From the NCBI RefSeq assembly GCF_022829635.1, contig NZ_JAKSYO010000214.1, positions 62,001 through 126,000 on the forward strand: a DNA stretch of 64,000 nt, read 5' to 3'. The stretch comes from Methylobacterium sp. E-066. Its GTDB lineage: Bacteria; Pseudomonadota; Alphaproteobacteria; Rhizobiales; Beijerinckiaceae. The notes beneath the pieces are model-generated. The model did not search any database and was not told the origin of the DNA. It worked only from the letters and a program-made list of their open reading frames with translations. The position numbers and the translations under genes were made by a program. Shown piece after piece: positions 20,111 through 30,233 of this stretch. Every line of letters starts with the position of its first letter. The first letter of the stretch is position 1.

Positions 20111-20239
20111 TCAACGGCCACGCTTGTCGCGCGGGACATCAAATCGGTCGGTCTTCCCGGTCAGCCACAGCATCCCAACCCCAAGGGCGAGCCCCGCGAG
20201 CGGCACGGCAAGGAGGCTGGCGAATTGAACCGTCGTCAT
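20111..20239 (-). CDS. Small single-pass membrane peptide in copper module
   Basis: Forty-two residues, MTTVQFASLLAVPLAGLALG being followed by VGMLWLTGKTDRFD and a basic tail. One predicted membrane helix (about 5-26). GGAGG lies ten bases before the ATG. It is 23 bases downstream of cueR on the same strand, so it probably belongs to the copA-cueR transcript. The outline, one helix then a short soluble segment with a (K/R)FD element, resembles CcoS, the small partner of the CcoI copper ATPase, but similarity is weak. No homologue recognised with certainty. Confidence 0.55.
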   Translation of the reverse strand: MTTVQFASLLAVPLAGLALGVGMLWLTGKTDRFDVPRDKRGR

Positions 20240-20262
20240 GAATCCGAACCCTCCGAAGCAGC

Positions 20263-20726
20263 TTACACCATTCCCCGCCCCCGTCCGCGATCTGACAGGC
20301 CGCGAGTCGACCGCCGCGGCGCCGGCGCATGATCCTCGGTGGCGAGATCATCCAGAATCGGGCATTCGGGCCGTTCGTCGCCGCAGCAGCTCTCGGCGAG
20401 GTGCTCCAGGGTCCGGGCCATGCCCTCCAGCTCGGTGATGCGGCGGCGGAGATCCGCGATCTGCTGCTCGGCGATCGCCTTCACGCCGGCGCTCGGCCGG
20501 GCGCGGTCGCGCCAGAGTGCCAGCAGGTCCGCGATGGCCTCGACGCTGAAGCCGAGGTCGCGGGCGCGGCGGACGAAGCGCAGGGTGTGCAGGTCCGAGT
20601 CGTCGTAATGGCGATAGCCCGCCTCGGAGCGGGTCGCGGGCGGCAGCAGGCCGGTGGCCTCGTACCAGCGGATCATCTTGGCCGAGACGCCGGTGCGCCG
20701 CGCCGCCTCGCCGATCGTGATCGCGC

Positions 20727-20730
<4 letters not shown>
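20263..20730 (-). CDS. cueR: Cu(I)-responsive MerR-family regulator CueR
   Basis: Protein of 155 residues. The N-terminal MerR winged helix (IGEAARRTGVSAKMIRWYE) and a long dimerisation helix are followed by the metal loop with Cys115 and Cys123 (CCGDERPEC), the same eight-residue offset as the copper-binding pair of CueR. A proline-arginine tail after residue 135 is unusual. Its ATG overlaps the copA stop (4 bases), so activator and pump share a transcript. It should act at the dyad upstream of copA. Confidence 0.93.
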
Positions 20731-23228
<2,498 letters not shown>

Positions 23229-23235
23229 GCCGCCT

Positions 23236-23266
23236 CAGATGGGGGTTCCCATCATGGGAAGGTCAA
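23236..23266 (-). promoter_or_regulatory. CueR-type promoter/operator of copA
   Basis: Minus strand: TTGACC (-35, 23266-23261), a 19-base spacer typical of MerR-family promoters, and CATCTG as a weak -10 (23241-23236). The spacer contains the dyad CCTTCCC-N5-GGGAACC (23262-23244). The overlong spacer needs activator-induced DNA distortion. Confidence 0.7.
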
Positions 23267-23339
23267 GAGCCGCCCGGATCGCATTGCCAAATCGCGCGTG
23301 GCCGGACAGATTTCCTTCGCACGCCGCGCGGGAGACCCC

Positions 23340-23951
23340 ATGGCCGAGAATCTGACCATCTATGGCGACCCCGGCTCGGGGAACTGCCTGAAGGTCAAAT
23401 GGGTGACCGATCATCTCGGCATCCCGGCCACGTGGCACACGATCGATGTCCCGGGCGGCGGGACGCGCGATCCCGCCTTTCTGGCGCTGAACCCCGCGGG
23501 CCGGGTCCCACTCGTCGTCTTTCCCGATGGCGAGACCCTGTCGGAGTCGAACGCGATCATCATCCACCTGGCGGAAGGCTCGGCGCTCGTGCCCGAGGCG
23601 GCGCGCGCCCGCGCCCGGATGCTGCAATGGATGTTCTGGGAGCAGTACAGCCACGAGCCCTACATCGCGGTCCGCCGCTACCAGCTCCACTATCTCAAGC
23701 GCGCACCGGAGGAGCTCGACCCGAAGCTCGCGGAACGCGGTGGGGACGCGCTGCGGCTGATGCAGGGGACGCTCGAACGCTCCGCCTTCATGGCCGGCGA
23801 TGCGCTGACGCTCGCCGACGTGGCGCTGGTCGCCTACACCCGCATGGCCCACGAGGGTGGATTCGACCTGGCCGCCTACCCGGCGATTCGCGCCTGGATC
23901 CCGCGGGTCGAGGCCGGGCTGGGGATCGGCCTCTATACTGGCCCGGCCTGA
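23340..23951 (+). CDS. Glutathione S-transferase family protein
   Basis: Protein of 203 residues. An N-terminal thioredoxin-like domain (YGDPGSGNCLKVKW; ALNPAGRVPLVVFPDG with the cis-proline; LSESNAIIIHLAEG, the SNAI motif binding the glutathione gamma-glutamyl group) precedes an all-helical C-terminal domain with TLADVALVAYTRMAHEGGFDL. The substrate is unknown. The ATG at 23340 begins the domain. The end overlaps the convergent phoR-like gene by 19 bases. Confidence 0.92.
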   Translation: MAENLTIYGDPGSGNCLKVKWVTDHLGIPATWHTIDVPGGGTRDPAFLALNPAGRVPLVVFPDGETLSESNAIIIHLAEGSALVPEAARARARMLQWMFWEQYSHEPYIAVRRYQLHYLKRAPEELDPKLAERGGDALRLMQGTLERSAFMAGDALTLADVALVAYTRMAHEGGFDLAAYPAIRAWIPRVEAGLGIGLYTGPA

Positions 23952-25207
23952 TCGGCGACGCGCGGCCCCTCCGCCAGGGCGCCGTGTTCCGGCAGGCTGA
24001 CGCGCACGATCGTCCCCTGCCCGACCGTGCTCTCGATGGCGAGACGGCCGCGGTGGCGGTTGAGGCTGTGCTTGACGATGGCGAGGCCGAGGCCCGTCCC
24101 GCCCCGGGCGCGGCTGGAGGCCACGTCGACCCGGTAGAAGCGCTCGGTGAGGCGCGGGATGTGCTCGGGCGGGATGCCGGGGCCGTCATCCGTCACCGAC
24201 AGCACGATCCGGCGGCCGAGCCGGGGATCGTCCTCCCGGCTCAGGCCGACGCCGACATGGCCGCCGCCGTATTTCACGGCGTTCTCGATCAGGTTCTCGA
24301 TCACCCGGGCGAGTTCGTCGGCATCCCCGGGCACCGGATAGGGGCCGTCGCCGTCCGCGAACTGCACCGTGGCGCCCCGCGCCTCGGCGGGCGGCCCTTG
24401 CGCGTCGACCATCTGGCGGGCGAGCGCCCCGAGATCGACCACGGTGGTCGGGGCCACGTGCTCGCGCAGCTCGATCCGCGACAGCGACAGCAGGTCGTCG
24501 ATCAGCCGCGTCATGCGCAGGGCCTGGACGCGCATGATCTCGAGGAAGCGCTCGCGGGCCTGCGGATCCTCGCGGGCGGGCCCCTGCAGCGTCTCGATGA
24601 ACCCGATCAGGGTGGCCAGCGGCGTGCGCAGCTCGTGGCTGGCATTGGCCACGAAATCGACCCGCATCGCCTCCAGGCGGCGGGCCGAGGTGAGATCGCG
24701 CAGGAACAGCACGGCGCTGACCCCCGACCCGTCCGGCATCGGCAGGGCGCCGATCTGGACCTCGAAGGTCCGCTCCAGGGGGACCCGGGTCGAAAGCGGG
24801 ACGCGGCGGGGCATGCCGGAACTGAGAACCGCCTCGACCCCGTCGAGGACCTCCGGGCTTCGCAGGGCGAAGGACAGGGGCCGGGCCTGATGCAGGGCCG
24901 GCAGGAGCGCCCGGGCCGCCGGGTTGGCCTCCACCACCAGGGTGCGGCGGTCCACCAGGATGACCGGGTCGGGGACATGGGCCAGCAACGCCTCGGCGAT
25001 CGCGTGGCGCTGGGCCGTCGCCGCCGGCCGCGGCGGTGGGGCGTCCCGGCCGCGGCCGGCGAGCCAGCCGCCCAGGCAGACCGAGACGAGACCGGCGAGG
25101 ATCAGCGGAAGGTCGAGACGGCCGGACAGCCCGACGATGGCACCGAACAGGCCGACCGCGATCGCGGCGCCCATCCAGGATTGGGAACTGCGCGGGCGGT
25201 CGGACAT
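23933..25207 (-). CDS. phoR: Sensor histidine kinase, PhoR-like
   Basis: About 424 residues. Two membrane segments (about 12-30 and 33-50) with no large periplasmic part, a PAS domain (about 75-180), HisKA with the phospho-accepting His in FVANASHELRTPLATL (about 207), and HATPase_c with ENLIENAVKYGGG, DDGPGIPPEH and GGTGLGLAIVKH. The layout matches PhoR, which senses phosphate through Pst and PhoU. Neither phoB nor pst genes are adjacent, so the assignment rests on architecture. Start at the ATG 25207 (MSDRPRSS). Confidence 0.8.
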   Translation of the reverse strand: MSDRPRSSQSWMGAAIAVGLFGAIVGLSGRLDLPLILAGLVSVCLGGWLAGRGRDAPPPRPAATAQRHAIAEALLAHVPDPVILVDRRTLVVEANPAARALLPALHQARPLSFALRSPEVLDGVEAVLSSGMPRRVPLSTRVPLERTFEVQIGALPMPDGSGVSAVLFLRDLTSARRLEAMRVDFVANASHELRTPLATLIGFIETLQGPAREDPQARERFLEIMRVQALRMTRLIDDLLSLSRIELREHVAPTTVVDLGALARQMVDAQGPPAEARGATVQFADGDGPYPVPGDADELARVIENLIENAVKYGGGHVGVGLSREDDPRLGRRIVLSVTDDGPGIPPEHIPRLTERFYRVDVASSRARGGTGLGLAIVKHSLNRHRGRLAIESTVGQGTIVRVSLPEHGALAEGPRVADQAGPV

Positions 25208-25229
25208 GGTCGACGGCGGGCCGGAGCGG

Positions 25230-26318
25230 TTACCGGGACTCGGTGTCGTCGGGCCATGGCCGACCGGACGGGCCGGCCGTGCCTTCCGGCGGCCCCGGAT
25301 CGCGCGCACCGCCGGCCCGCTTCACGATCTCGTAGAGGCCCAGCATCGCGAGCGCGGTCATGAACGGCACGACGTAGTAGCAGCCCCGGAACAGCAGCAG
25401 CGAGGTCAGCACCTCGTTGCGCGGCAGGCTCGACAGGGCGAGCAGCACGGTGGCCTCGAACACCCCGATGCCTCCGGGGGCGTTGGAGGCGATGCCCAGC
25501 ATCGCGGCCAGCACGTAGATCGCCAGGAAGGTGGTGAAGCCCAGCGTCATCTCCTGCGGCAGCAGGACATAGAGCACGGCCGCCGCCGCACAGACATCGC
25601 CGATCCCGACGAGCATCTGGCCGATCGAGACCGAGGCGCCCGGCAGTTCCAGCCGCCACTGCCTGACGGTGATGCTGCGCTTCTTGGCCGAGACCCAGGC
25701 GAGGTAGCCGAGGACGAGGCCCAGCGCCGCGAGGCCGACGCCCTGGTTGATCCGGATCGACGTGAAGGCGAGCCCGGCGAGCTGGCCGGCCTCGATGATC
25801 AGGCTGAGGCCCAGCACCACGCCCATGCCGAGCCAGAACGTGAAGCCGGCGATGACGGTGAGCGCCGCGATCTTGGCCGTGGACAGGCCCTGCCGGGCGT
25901 AGATCCAGTAGCGGATCGTGCCGGCGGTCAGCAGCGGGAAGCCGAGGGTGAAGCTCACCGCGTAACTCGTGAACGAGGCGAGGGCGGTGATCCGGTACGG
26001 GACCTTGATCCGAAGCTGGCGCAGGGCCAGCGCGTCGTAGCCCGTGAGGAACAGGTAGCTGATCCCGACGAACAGGAAGGCGAGGCCGAGCTGCTCGGCG
26101 GTCGCCGCCGCGACGGCGGCCCGCACCTCCGCCCAGCTGACGCTCTGGACGAGCTTCCACAGCACGCCGAGAGAGACCGCGAACAGCACGATGCTGGCGG
26201 CCGTGCCGATCCAGGCATACCGGCCGCTCCAGCTCTTGCGCGGCTTGTCCGCGACAGCGTCGTGCTTGACCGGCTCGACCGGCTCCGCCGGTCCCCGGTG
26301 CTGTCCCTGAAAGTTCAT
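25230..26318 (-). CDS. Lysylphosphatidylglycerol synthase TM-region/YbhN family protein
   Basis: About 362 residues with roughly eight membrane helices, starting after a 35-residue hydrophilic N-terminus. Family signs are FLTGYDALALRQL, GFPLLTAGTIRYWIYARQG and the late SNAPGGIGVFEATVLLAL. These proteins resemble the integral membrane half of MprF and the AglD/YbhN group, and are thought to move or modify lipids. Substrate unknown. Starts at 26318 (MNFQGQ) and 26411 (MARQRA) are possible. Last gene of the long minus-strand run; 22 bases before the kinase gene, so they may be co-transcribed. Confidence 0.85.
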   Translation of the reverse strand: MNFQGQHRGPAEPVEPVKHDAVADKPRKSWSGRYAWIGTAASIVLFAVSLGVLWKLVQSVSWAEVRAAVAAATAEQLGLAFLFVGISYLFLTGYDALALRQLRIKVPYRITALASFTSYAVSFTLGFPLLTAGTIRYWIYARQGLSTAKIAALTVIAGFTFWLGMGVVLGLSLIIEAGQLAGLAFTSIRINQGVGLAALGLVLGYLAWVSAKKRSITVRQWRLELPGASVSIGQMLVGIGDVCAAAAVLYVLLPQEMTLGFTTFLAIYVLAAMLGIASNAPGGIGVFEATVLLALSSLPRNEVLTSLLLFRGCYYVVPFMTALAMLGLYEIVKRAGGARDPGPPEGTAGPSGRPWPDDTESR

Positions 26319-26464
26319 GCCGTTCGGCGTCCGCCCTTCCGGCTGCGCGGCCCGGCCGAAGGCCTGCGCCCGTACCGGATGATCCCGGACCGCGGCCCGT
26401 TGCCTCGCCATGTAGGCCGAACCGGCGCCCAAGGCCAGGGAAGGCCCGGCAAGAGACGGGGACG

Positions 26465-27088
26465 CTATCCACGACGCAGGATCGCCGCCGCTTCCGACAG
26501 CCCGCGACGGATCCGCGCCGGCACCTCCGGCGCGGTGCAGACATAGGTCGGGCTCGGATGGGGGATCGCGATCAGCGGCAAGCCGGGGCGCAGGGCCTCG
26601 ATCGCGGGCGCCGCCCCGCCGGCGTAGCGGCCGGCGAGGACCGCCACGGCGAGCCGGGGCAGCAGGTCCAGCAGCGGTGCCAGATAGGGCGCCGCCGCCG
26701 CGACTTCCGCCCGGCGCGGCGCCCGGTTCAGGGCGCCCTCGGCGTGGATCAGCCAGGGCACCGCGTTCCAGATCAGGGTGTCGCCCCGCTTGATGCCGGC
26801 CTCCCCGAGGAACCGGAACAGGTTGGCGGCGGTACCGTTCGCGCTGTCCCGGGTGACGAAGCCGGTGCGCAGGACCGCCGGACCCGGCGTCTCCAGAAGC
26901 AGCAGCATCCGTGCCGCGATGCCGCCGTCGAGGGGGTCGGGGATCGGCACCGGCGCGCCCCGCTCCGCGGCGATCCGCTCGGCCAGGGCGCGGATCGGGG
27001 CGATATGCGGCGCGGCGATCAGGGCGCGACGGGCGGCGAGCGCCTCCGGGTCGGCCAGGGATTTCGGCGCCTGCGGCTCAGCCGGCAT
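26465..27088 (-). CDS. Uracil-DNA glycosylase-like protein
   Basis: Protein of 207 residues. It has the UDG-superfamily outline: a motif-A-like segment LLLLETPGPAV, then RDSANGTAANLFRFLGEAGI, TLIWNAVPW and a motif-B-like IPHPSP followed by a Cys. The usual catalytic Asp/Asn of family 1 UDG is not evident, so this belongs to an uncharacterised branch and its glycosylase activity is uncertain. Its start overlaps the end of the PIG-L gene by 11 bases, indicating one transcript. Confidence 0.75.
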   Translation of the reverse strand: MPAEPQAPKSLADPEALAARRALIAAPHIAPIRALAERIAAERGAPVPIPDPLDGGIAARMLLLLETPGPAVLRTGFVTRDSANGTAANLFRFLGEAGIKRGDTLIWNAVPWLIHAEGALNRAPRRAEVAAAAPYLAPLLDLLPRLAVAVLAGRYAGGAAPAIEALRPGLPLIAIPHPSPTYVCTAPEVPARIRRGLSEAAAILRRG

Positions 27089-27836
27089 CGAGGCCGGAGA
27101 TCGCCGCGTCGAGCCGGCCCGTCAGACGGAAGCGCTCGATCCCCTCCTCCCGGGCAAGCCGTGCGTCCAGACCTGCGACGCCGCCGAACTGGAAGCCGAT
27201 CTGGCTCGCATAGGCCGCGCAGGCGGCGCGTTTCCGCGCCTGGGCCTCGGGATCGAGGGCCATCCGCTGGACCGGGAGGGCGGCGAACAGGTCGGCCAGC
27301 GGCTCCCGGGGCGTGGCTTCGCGGACCGTGTAGGGGAAATCGCGCCACCACAGGATTGGTGGCTGGACATCAAGGCTCTGGAGCGCTCGGACGGCCTGGA
27401 CGTGGTCGACATGGCCTCCGACCCCTTGCGGGGCGAGGATGAGGTCGGGATTCACTGCGGCGATCAGCGCGGCCAGTGCCGGCGCCAGCTGGGCCGCGAT
27501 GCCGTCATCGGCGCGGGGCGCGGAGAACAGCTCCGGCGCGGAGCCGTAGCCCCGGTGCGGCGCCTCCCGGAACGGCAGGTGCCGGGGCGGCGCGATCCCG
27601 AGCTCGGCGGCGGCGCGGACATCCTCGGACCGGCGCAGGTCCATGTAGTCGACCTCGGCCGGCAGGCCTTTGTCGAGCTGGCAGGCCAGCGCGAACCCCG
27701 TCGGATCGGCGACGCTGCCGGTGAACAGGGTCGCCATCACCACGTGCCAGCCCTCCCGGGCCAGGCTCGCCAGCAGGCCGCCGCAGGAGAAGGCCGCATC
27801 GTCGAGATGGGGCGAGAGGGCGAGGGCTGTGGGCAT
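27078..27836 (-). CDS. PIG-L family deacetylase
   Basis: Protein of 252 residues. The zinc and catalytic motif is HLDDAAFSCGG at residues 9-19 (family form H-P-D-D-E; here Leu replaces Pro), with the second zinc histidines in GVGGHVDHVQAVRAL (about residue 140). The family removes N-acetyl groups from GlcNAc attached to inositol (GPI, mycothiol MshB), lipids or antibiotics. With an inositol-1-phosphate synthase and a GT4 glycosyltransferase upstream on the same strand, a GlcNAc-inositol-type substrate is a reasonable inference, not shown. A 132-base palindromic repeat separates it from the glycosyltransferase. Confidence 0.88.
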   Translation of the reverse strand: MPTALALSPHLDDAAFSCGGLLASLAREGWHVVMATLFTGSVADPTGFALACQLDKGLPAEVDYMDLRRSEDVRAAAELGIAPPRHLPFREAPHRGYGSAPELFSAPRADDGIAAQLAPALAALIAAVNPDLILAPQGVGGHVDHVQAVRALQSLDVQPPILWWRDFPYTVREATPREPLADLFAALPVQRMALDPEAQARKRAACAAYASQIGFQFGGVAGLDARLAREEGIERFRLTGRLDAAISGLDAG

Positions 27837-27863
27837 GGTTTGGAGCCTATCGGCTTGCGATGT

Positions 27864-27995
27864 CCAACCCTCCCCTCATCCGGAGGTGCCGGAGCGCAGC
27901 GCAGGCCCCGAAGGAGGGCTCCAGGGATCGTGCGGCCGGCTGGAGGGCTCCTTCGAGGCGGCTTCGCCGCACCTCAGGATGAGGGAGAGGGTTGG
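27864..27995. repeat. Palindromic intergenic repeat, copy 1
   Basis: 132 bases whose ends are inverted copies (CCAACCCTCCCCTCATCC ... GGATGAGGGAGAGGGTTGG) with inner inverted segments around GGAGGGCTCC and GCGGCTTCGCCGC. The same element recurs at 31873-32009. Non-coding. Confidence 0.85.
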
Positions 27996-28018
27996 AGAAC
28001 CGAAGATTTGACCGTCCT

Positions 28019-29257
28019 TCAAAGCAGATGCGGCTCAGCGCGGAAGCGGCAGCTGGGGTCCTTGGGCAGGTCGACCGAGAAATTGGTGGCCGGACGCGCG
28101 CTTCGAACAGAGGCGTAGACCTCCATGATCTGCCGGCCGACGGCGCTCCAGGAATAGACCCGGCGGCACTCCTCCAGCCCGGCCGTCGCCAGGGTGCGGC
28201 ACAGTTCCGCGTCCGTGACGATGCGGGTGAGCGCGGCGGCGAGAGCCGGCACGTCGCCCGGGTCGACCAACAAGCCGTTCTCGCCGTCGCGCAGGCAATC
28301 CGAGACGCCGACCGCGTGGCAGGAGACCACCGCGAGCCCGGCGGCCATGGCTTCCAGGATCGTGTTGGAGAAGCCTTCCGCATAGGTCGGCGAGACGAAC
28401 ACGTCGGCCCGGCGATAGAGGTCCGGCACGTGGTCGTACTCGGCATAGCCGGTGAAGGCGATGTCCCGCGAGGAGAAGGCGAGGTCCGCAGCCAGCGCCT
28501 GGGCCGGCTCCACGTCCGGCCCGATCCCCGAGATCGTCGCGGCGAAGGGCGTGCCCTGCGCGCGCAGGATCGCCAGGGCGTTGATGAAGTCGAGCACGCC
28601 TTTCCGGCGGTCGACCCGGCCGTGATAGAACAGCCGCACCGGGCCGGCATGCGGCGCCGGCAAGCCATCGGGCGTCCCTTGCGCGAAGCGGTCCGTGTCG
28701 ACCGCGCCGGGCACGATCGTGAACCGGGCCGGATCGGAGCCGAGACGCTCGCAGACCTCGTCCACGAAAGACGCTCCGCCGATCAGCAGGGCGTTGGCGT
28801 GGGCCAGGACCTCGCACATCGCCACGCGATGGGTCTCGCAGCAGGAGCCGACCCAGTGGCCGTCGCCGCCCTGGATCGAGACCACGCTCGGCACCCCGAG
28901 CCTTCGGGCGGCGAGCAGGACCGCCCAGCCGGTGGGATAGCCGTACTGCGCGTGCAGCACATCGAAGGGCTTGTCCGCGTGCTCCCGGCAGATCGCATCG
29001 ACCATGGTGGCGATGTCGCGCTCGAAATCGCCCGAACTCTGCTCGCCCAGCTGCTCCAGGCCGATCACCCGCACCCCCGGCACGGGCGGCGGCGGGCCGC
29101 CGCCATAGACGCGGGTCCCGAAGGCATCGCCCCGGTACTGCGAGATCATCGTCACGTCGTGGCCGGCCCCGACCAGCTCGCGCAGCAGGTTTTGGGCGTA
29201 GACGCTCATGCCGGATATCGCCGGGAAGTAGCGGCGGCTGAGGAAGAGGATTCTCAT
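28019..29257 (-). CDS. GT4-family glycosyltransferase
   Basis: About 412 residues, GT-B fold. The N-terminal acceptor domain starts RILFLSRRYFPAISGMSVYAQ with the glycine-containing loop; the C-terminal donor domain has LFYHGRVDRRKGVLDFI and the E-x7-E signature EGFSNTILEAMAAG (about residue 303) followed by GENGLLVDPGD. Such retaining enzymes use nucleotide sugars; mycothiol MshA, which adds GlcNAc to inositol-3-phosphate, is in this family. The ATG at 29257 is chosen because the fold starts right there. It is 103 bases downstream of the TIM-barrel gene and bounded by a repeat on its other side. Confidence 0.9.
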   Translation of the reverse strand: MRILFLSRRYFPAISGMSVYAQNLLRELVGAGHDVTMISQYRGDAFGTRVYGGGPPPPVPGVRVIGLEQLGEQSSGDFERDIATMVDAICREHADKPFDVLHAQYGYPTGWAVLLAARRLGVPSVVSIQGGDGHWVGSCCETHRVAMCEVLAHANALLIGGASFVDEVCERLGSDPARFTIVPGAVDTDRFAQGTPDGLPAPHAGPVRLFYHGRVDRRKGVLDFINALAILRAQGTPFAATISGIGPDVEPAQALAADLAFSSRDIAFTGYAEYDHVPDLYRRADVFVSPTYAEGFSNTILEAMAAGLAVVSCHAVGVSDCLRDGENGLLVDPGDVPALAAALTRIVTDAELCRTLATAGLEECRRVYSWSAVGRQIMEVYASVRSARPATNFSVDLPKDPSCRFRAEPHLL

Positions 29258-29297
29258 CGGGCGATGCTTTTTAACGAGACACACGACGCACGCGGCT

Positions 29298-29325
29298 GTC
29301 CCCTCTTCCGTGCGGGAGAGGGGAC
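29298..29325. repeat. Short palindromic repeat (CCCTCTCCCG-type)
   Basis: GTCCCCTCTTCCG paired with CGGGAGAGGGGAC around a short loop. It is a single degenerate copy of the element that occurs as an inverted pair at 52344-52441. Confidence 0.7.
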
Positions 29326-29360
29326 CCGGGCTCGATCCTCGACCCGGTGCGGCCCGACCC

Positions 29361-30233
29361 TCACTGCCATTGCCGCCGCGTCTCCTGCTCGCCGGCGAGT
29401 TCCGGACCCGGGCGGCGGCAGCCGCGCAGGTAGTCCAGGGCCTGCGGGATCATCACGTCGGCCCGGTGGCTCTCGCGGGACAGCTCGACGCAGACCAGCT
29501 TGCCGAAGCCGATCTCCTCGAGCGCCCCGAGCACACCAGGAACGTTCATGTCGCCCTCGCCGAAAGGCAGGTGGATGTGGCTGCCGCGCTTCATGTCCTC
29601 GATCGCCACGGTGCCGATCCGCTCTGCAAATTCCCGCACGGCCTCGGCCGGATCGCGCTCGCCGGTGACGAGGCAGTGGCCGGTGTCGAGGGCGAGCTTC
29701 AGCCCGGGAACGGCCAGTGCCGCGTAATCGTCCAGGGTCTCGATCAGCATGCCGGGCTCGGGCTCCAGGCACGGCACCACGCCGGCCTGCGTGGCGAAGG
29801 CCGCGACCTCGTGCAGCCCGTCGGCCAGCCAGCGACGGGCCTCGTCGTGGTCGACGCCCGGCTTCGGCACGCCGGCCCAGAACGACACCGCCTCGGCCGA
29901 CAGCATCGCGCAGATCTCGACGGCGCGCTTGAGGAAGCCGACCCGGCGGGCGCGCCCGGCGCCGTCGGCTGTCACCAAAGTCGGCTCATGCTTGGCATTG
30001 GGGTCGAGCAGGAAGCGGGCGCCGGTCTCGATGACGCAGGCCAGCTCCAGCTTTTCCAGCAGGCTCGCCACCCGGCCGGCCTCCGCAGCCCAGGTCTCGG
30101 CGAACGGGTCGAGATGGTGGATGTCGAGGGTCAGGGCGACGCCGTCGTAGCCCGCCGCCTTGATCAGATGGAGCGCGTCGTCGAGGCGGTGGTTGGCCGC
30201 GCCGTTGGTGTTGTACGCGAAGCGAAGCGTCAC
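29361..30233 (-). CDS. Xylose isomerase-like TIM barrel protein
   Basis: Protein of 290 residues beginning with GTG (MTLRFAYNTNGAANHRL). AP-endonuclease-2/xylose-isomerase fold: metal-ligand candidates appear as Glu in CLEPEPGMLIETLDDY, Asp-His in ALDTGHCLVTGE, and Glu-Asp in AIEDMKRGSHIHLPFGEGDM. Members isomerise or epimerise sugars and inositol derivatives (IolE/IolI type) or act in peptide-modifying pathways. The start overlaps the ycaO stop as GTGA, so it is translationally coupled to the YcaO protein and probably works on the same substrate. Confidence 0.88.
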   Translation of the reverse strand: MTLRFAYNTNGAANHRLDDALHLIKAAGYDGVALTLDIHHLDPFAETWAAEAGRVASLLEKLELACVIETGARFLLDPNAKHEPTLVTADGAGRARRVGFLKRAVEICAMLSAEAVSFWAGVPKPGVDHDEARRWLADGLHEVAAFATQAGVVPCLEPEPGMLIETLDDYAALAVPGLKLALDTGHCLVTGERDPAEAVREFAERIGTVAIEDMKRGSHIHLPFGEGDMNVPGVLGALEEIGFGKLVCVELSRESHRADVMIPQALDYLRGCRRPGPELAGEQETRRQWQ

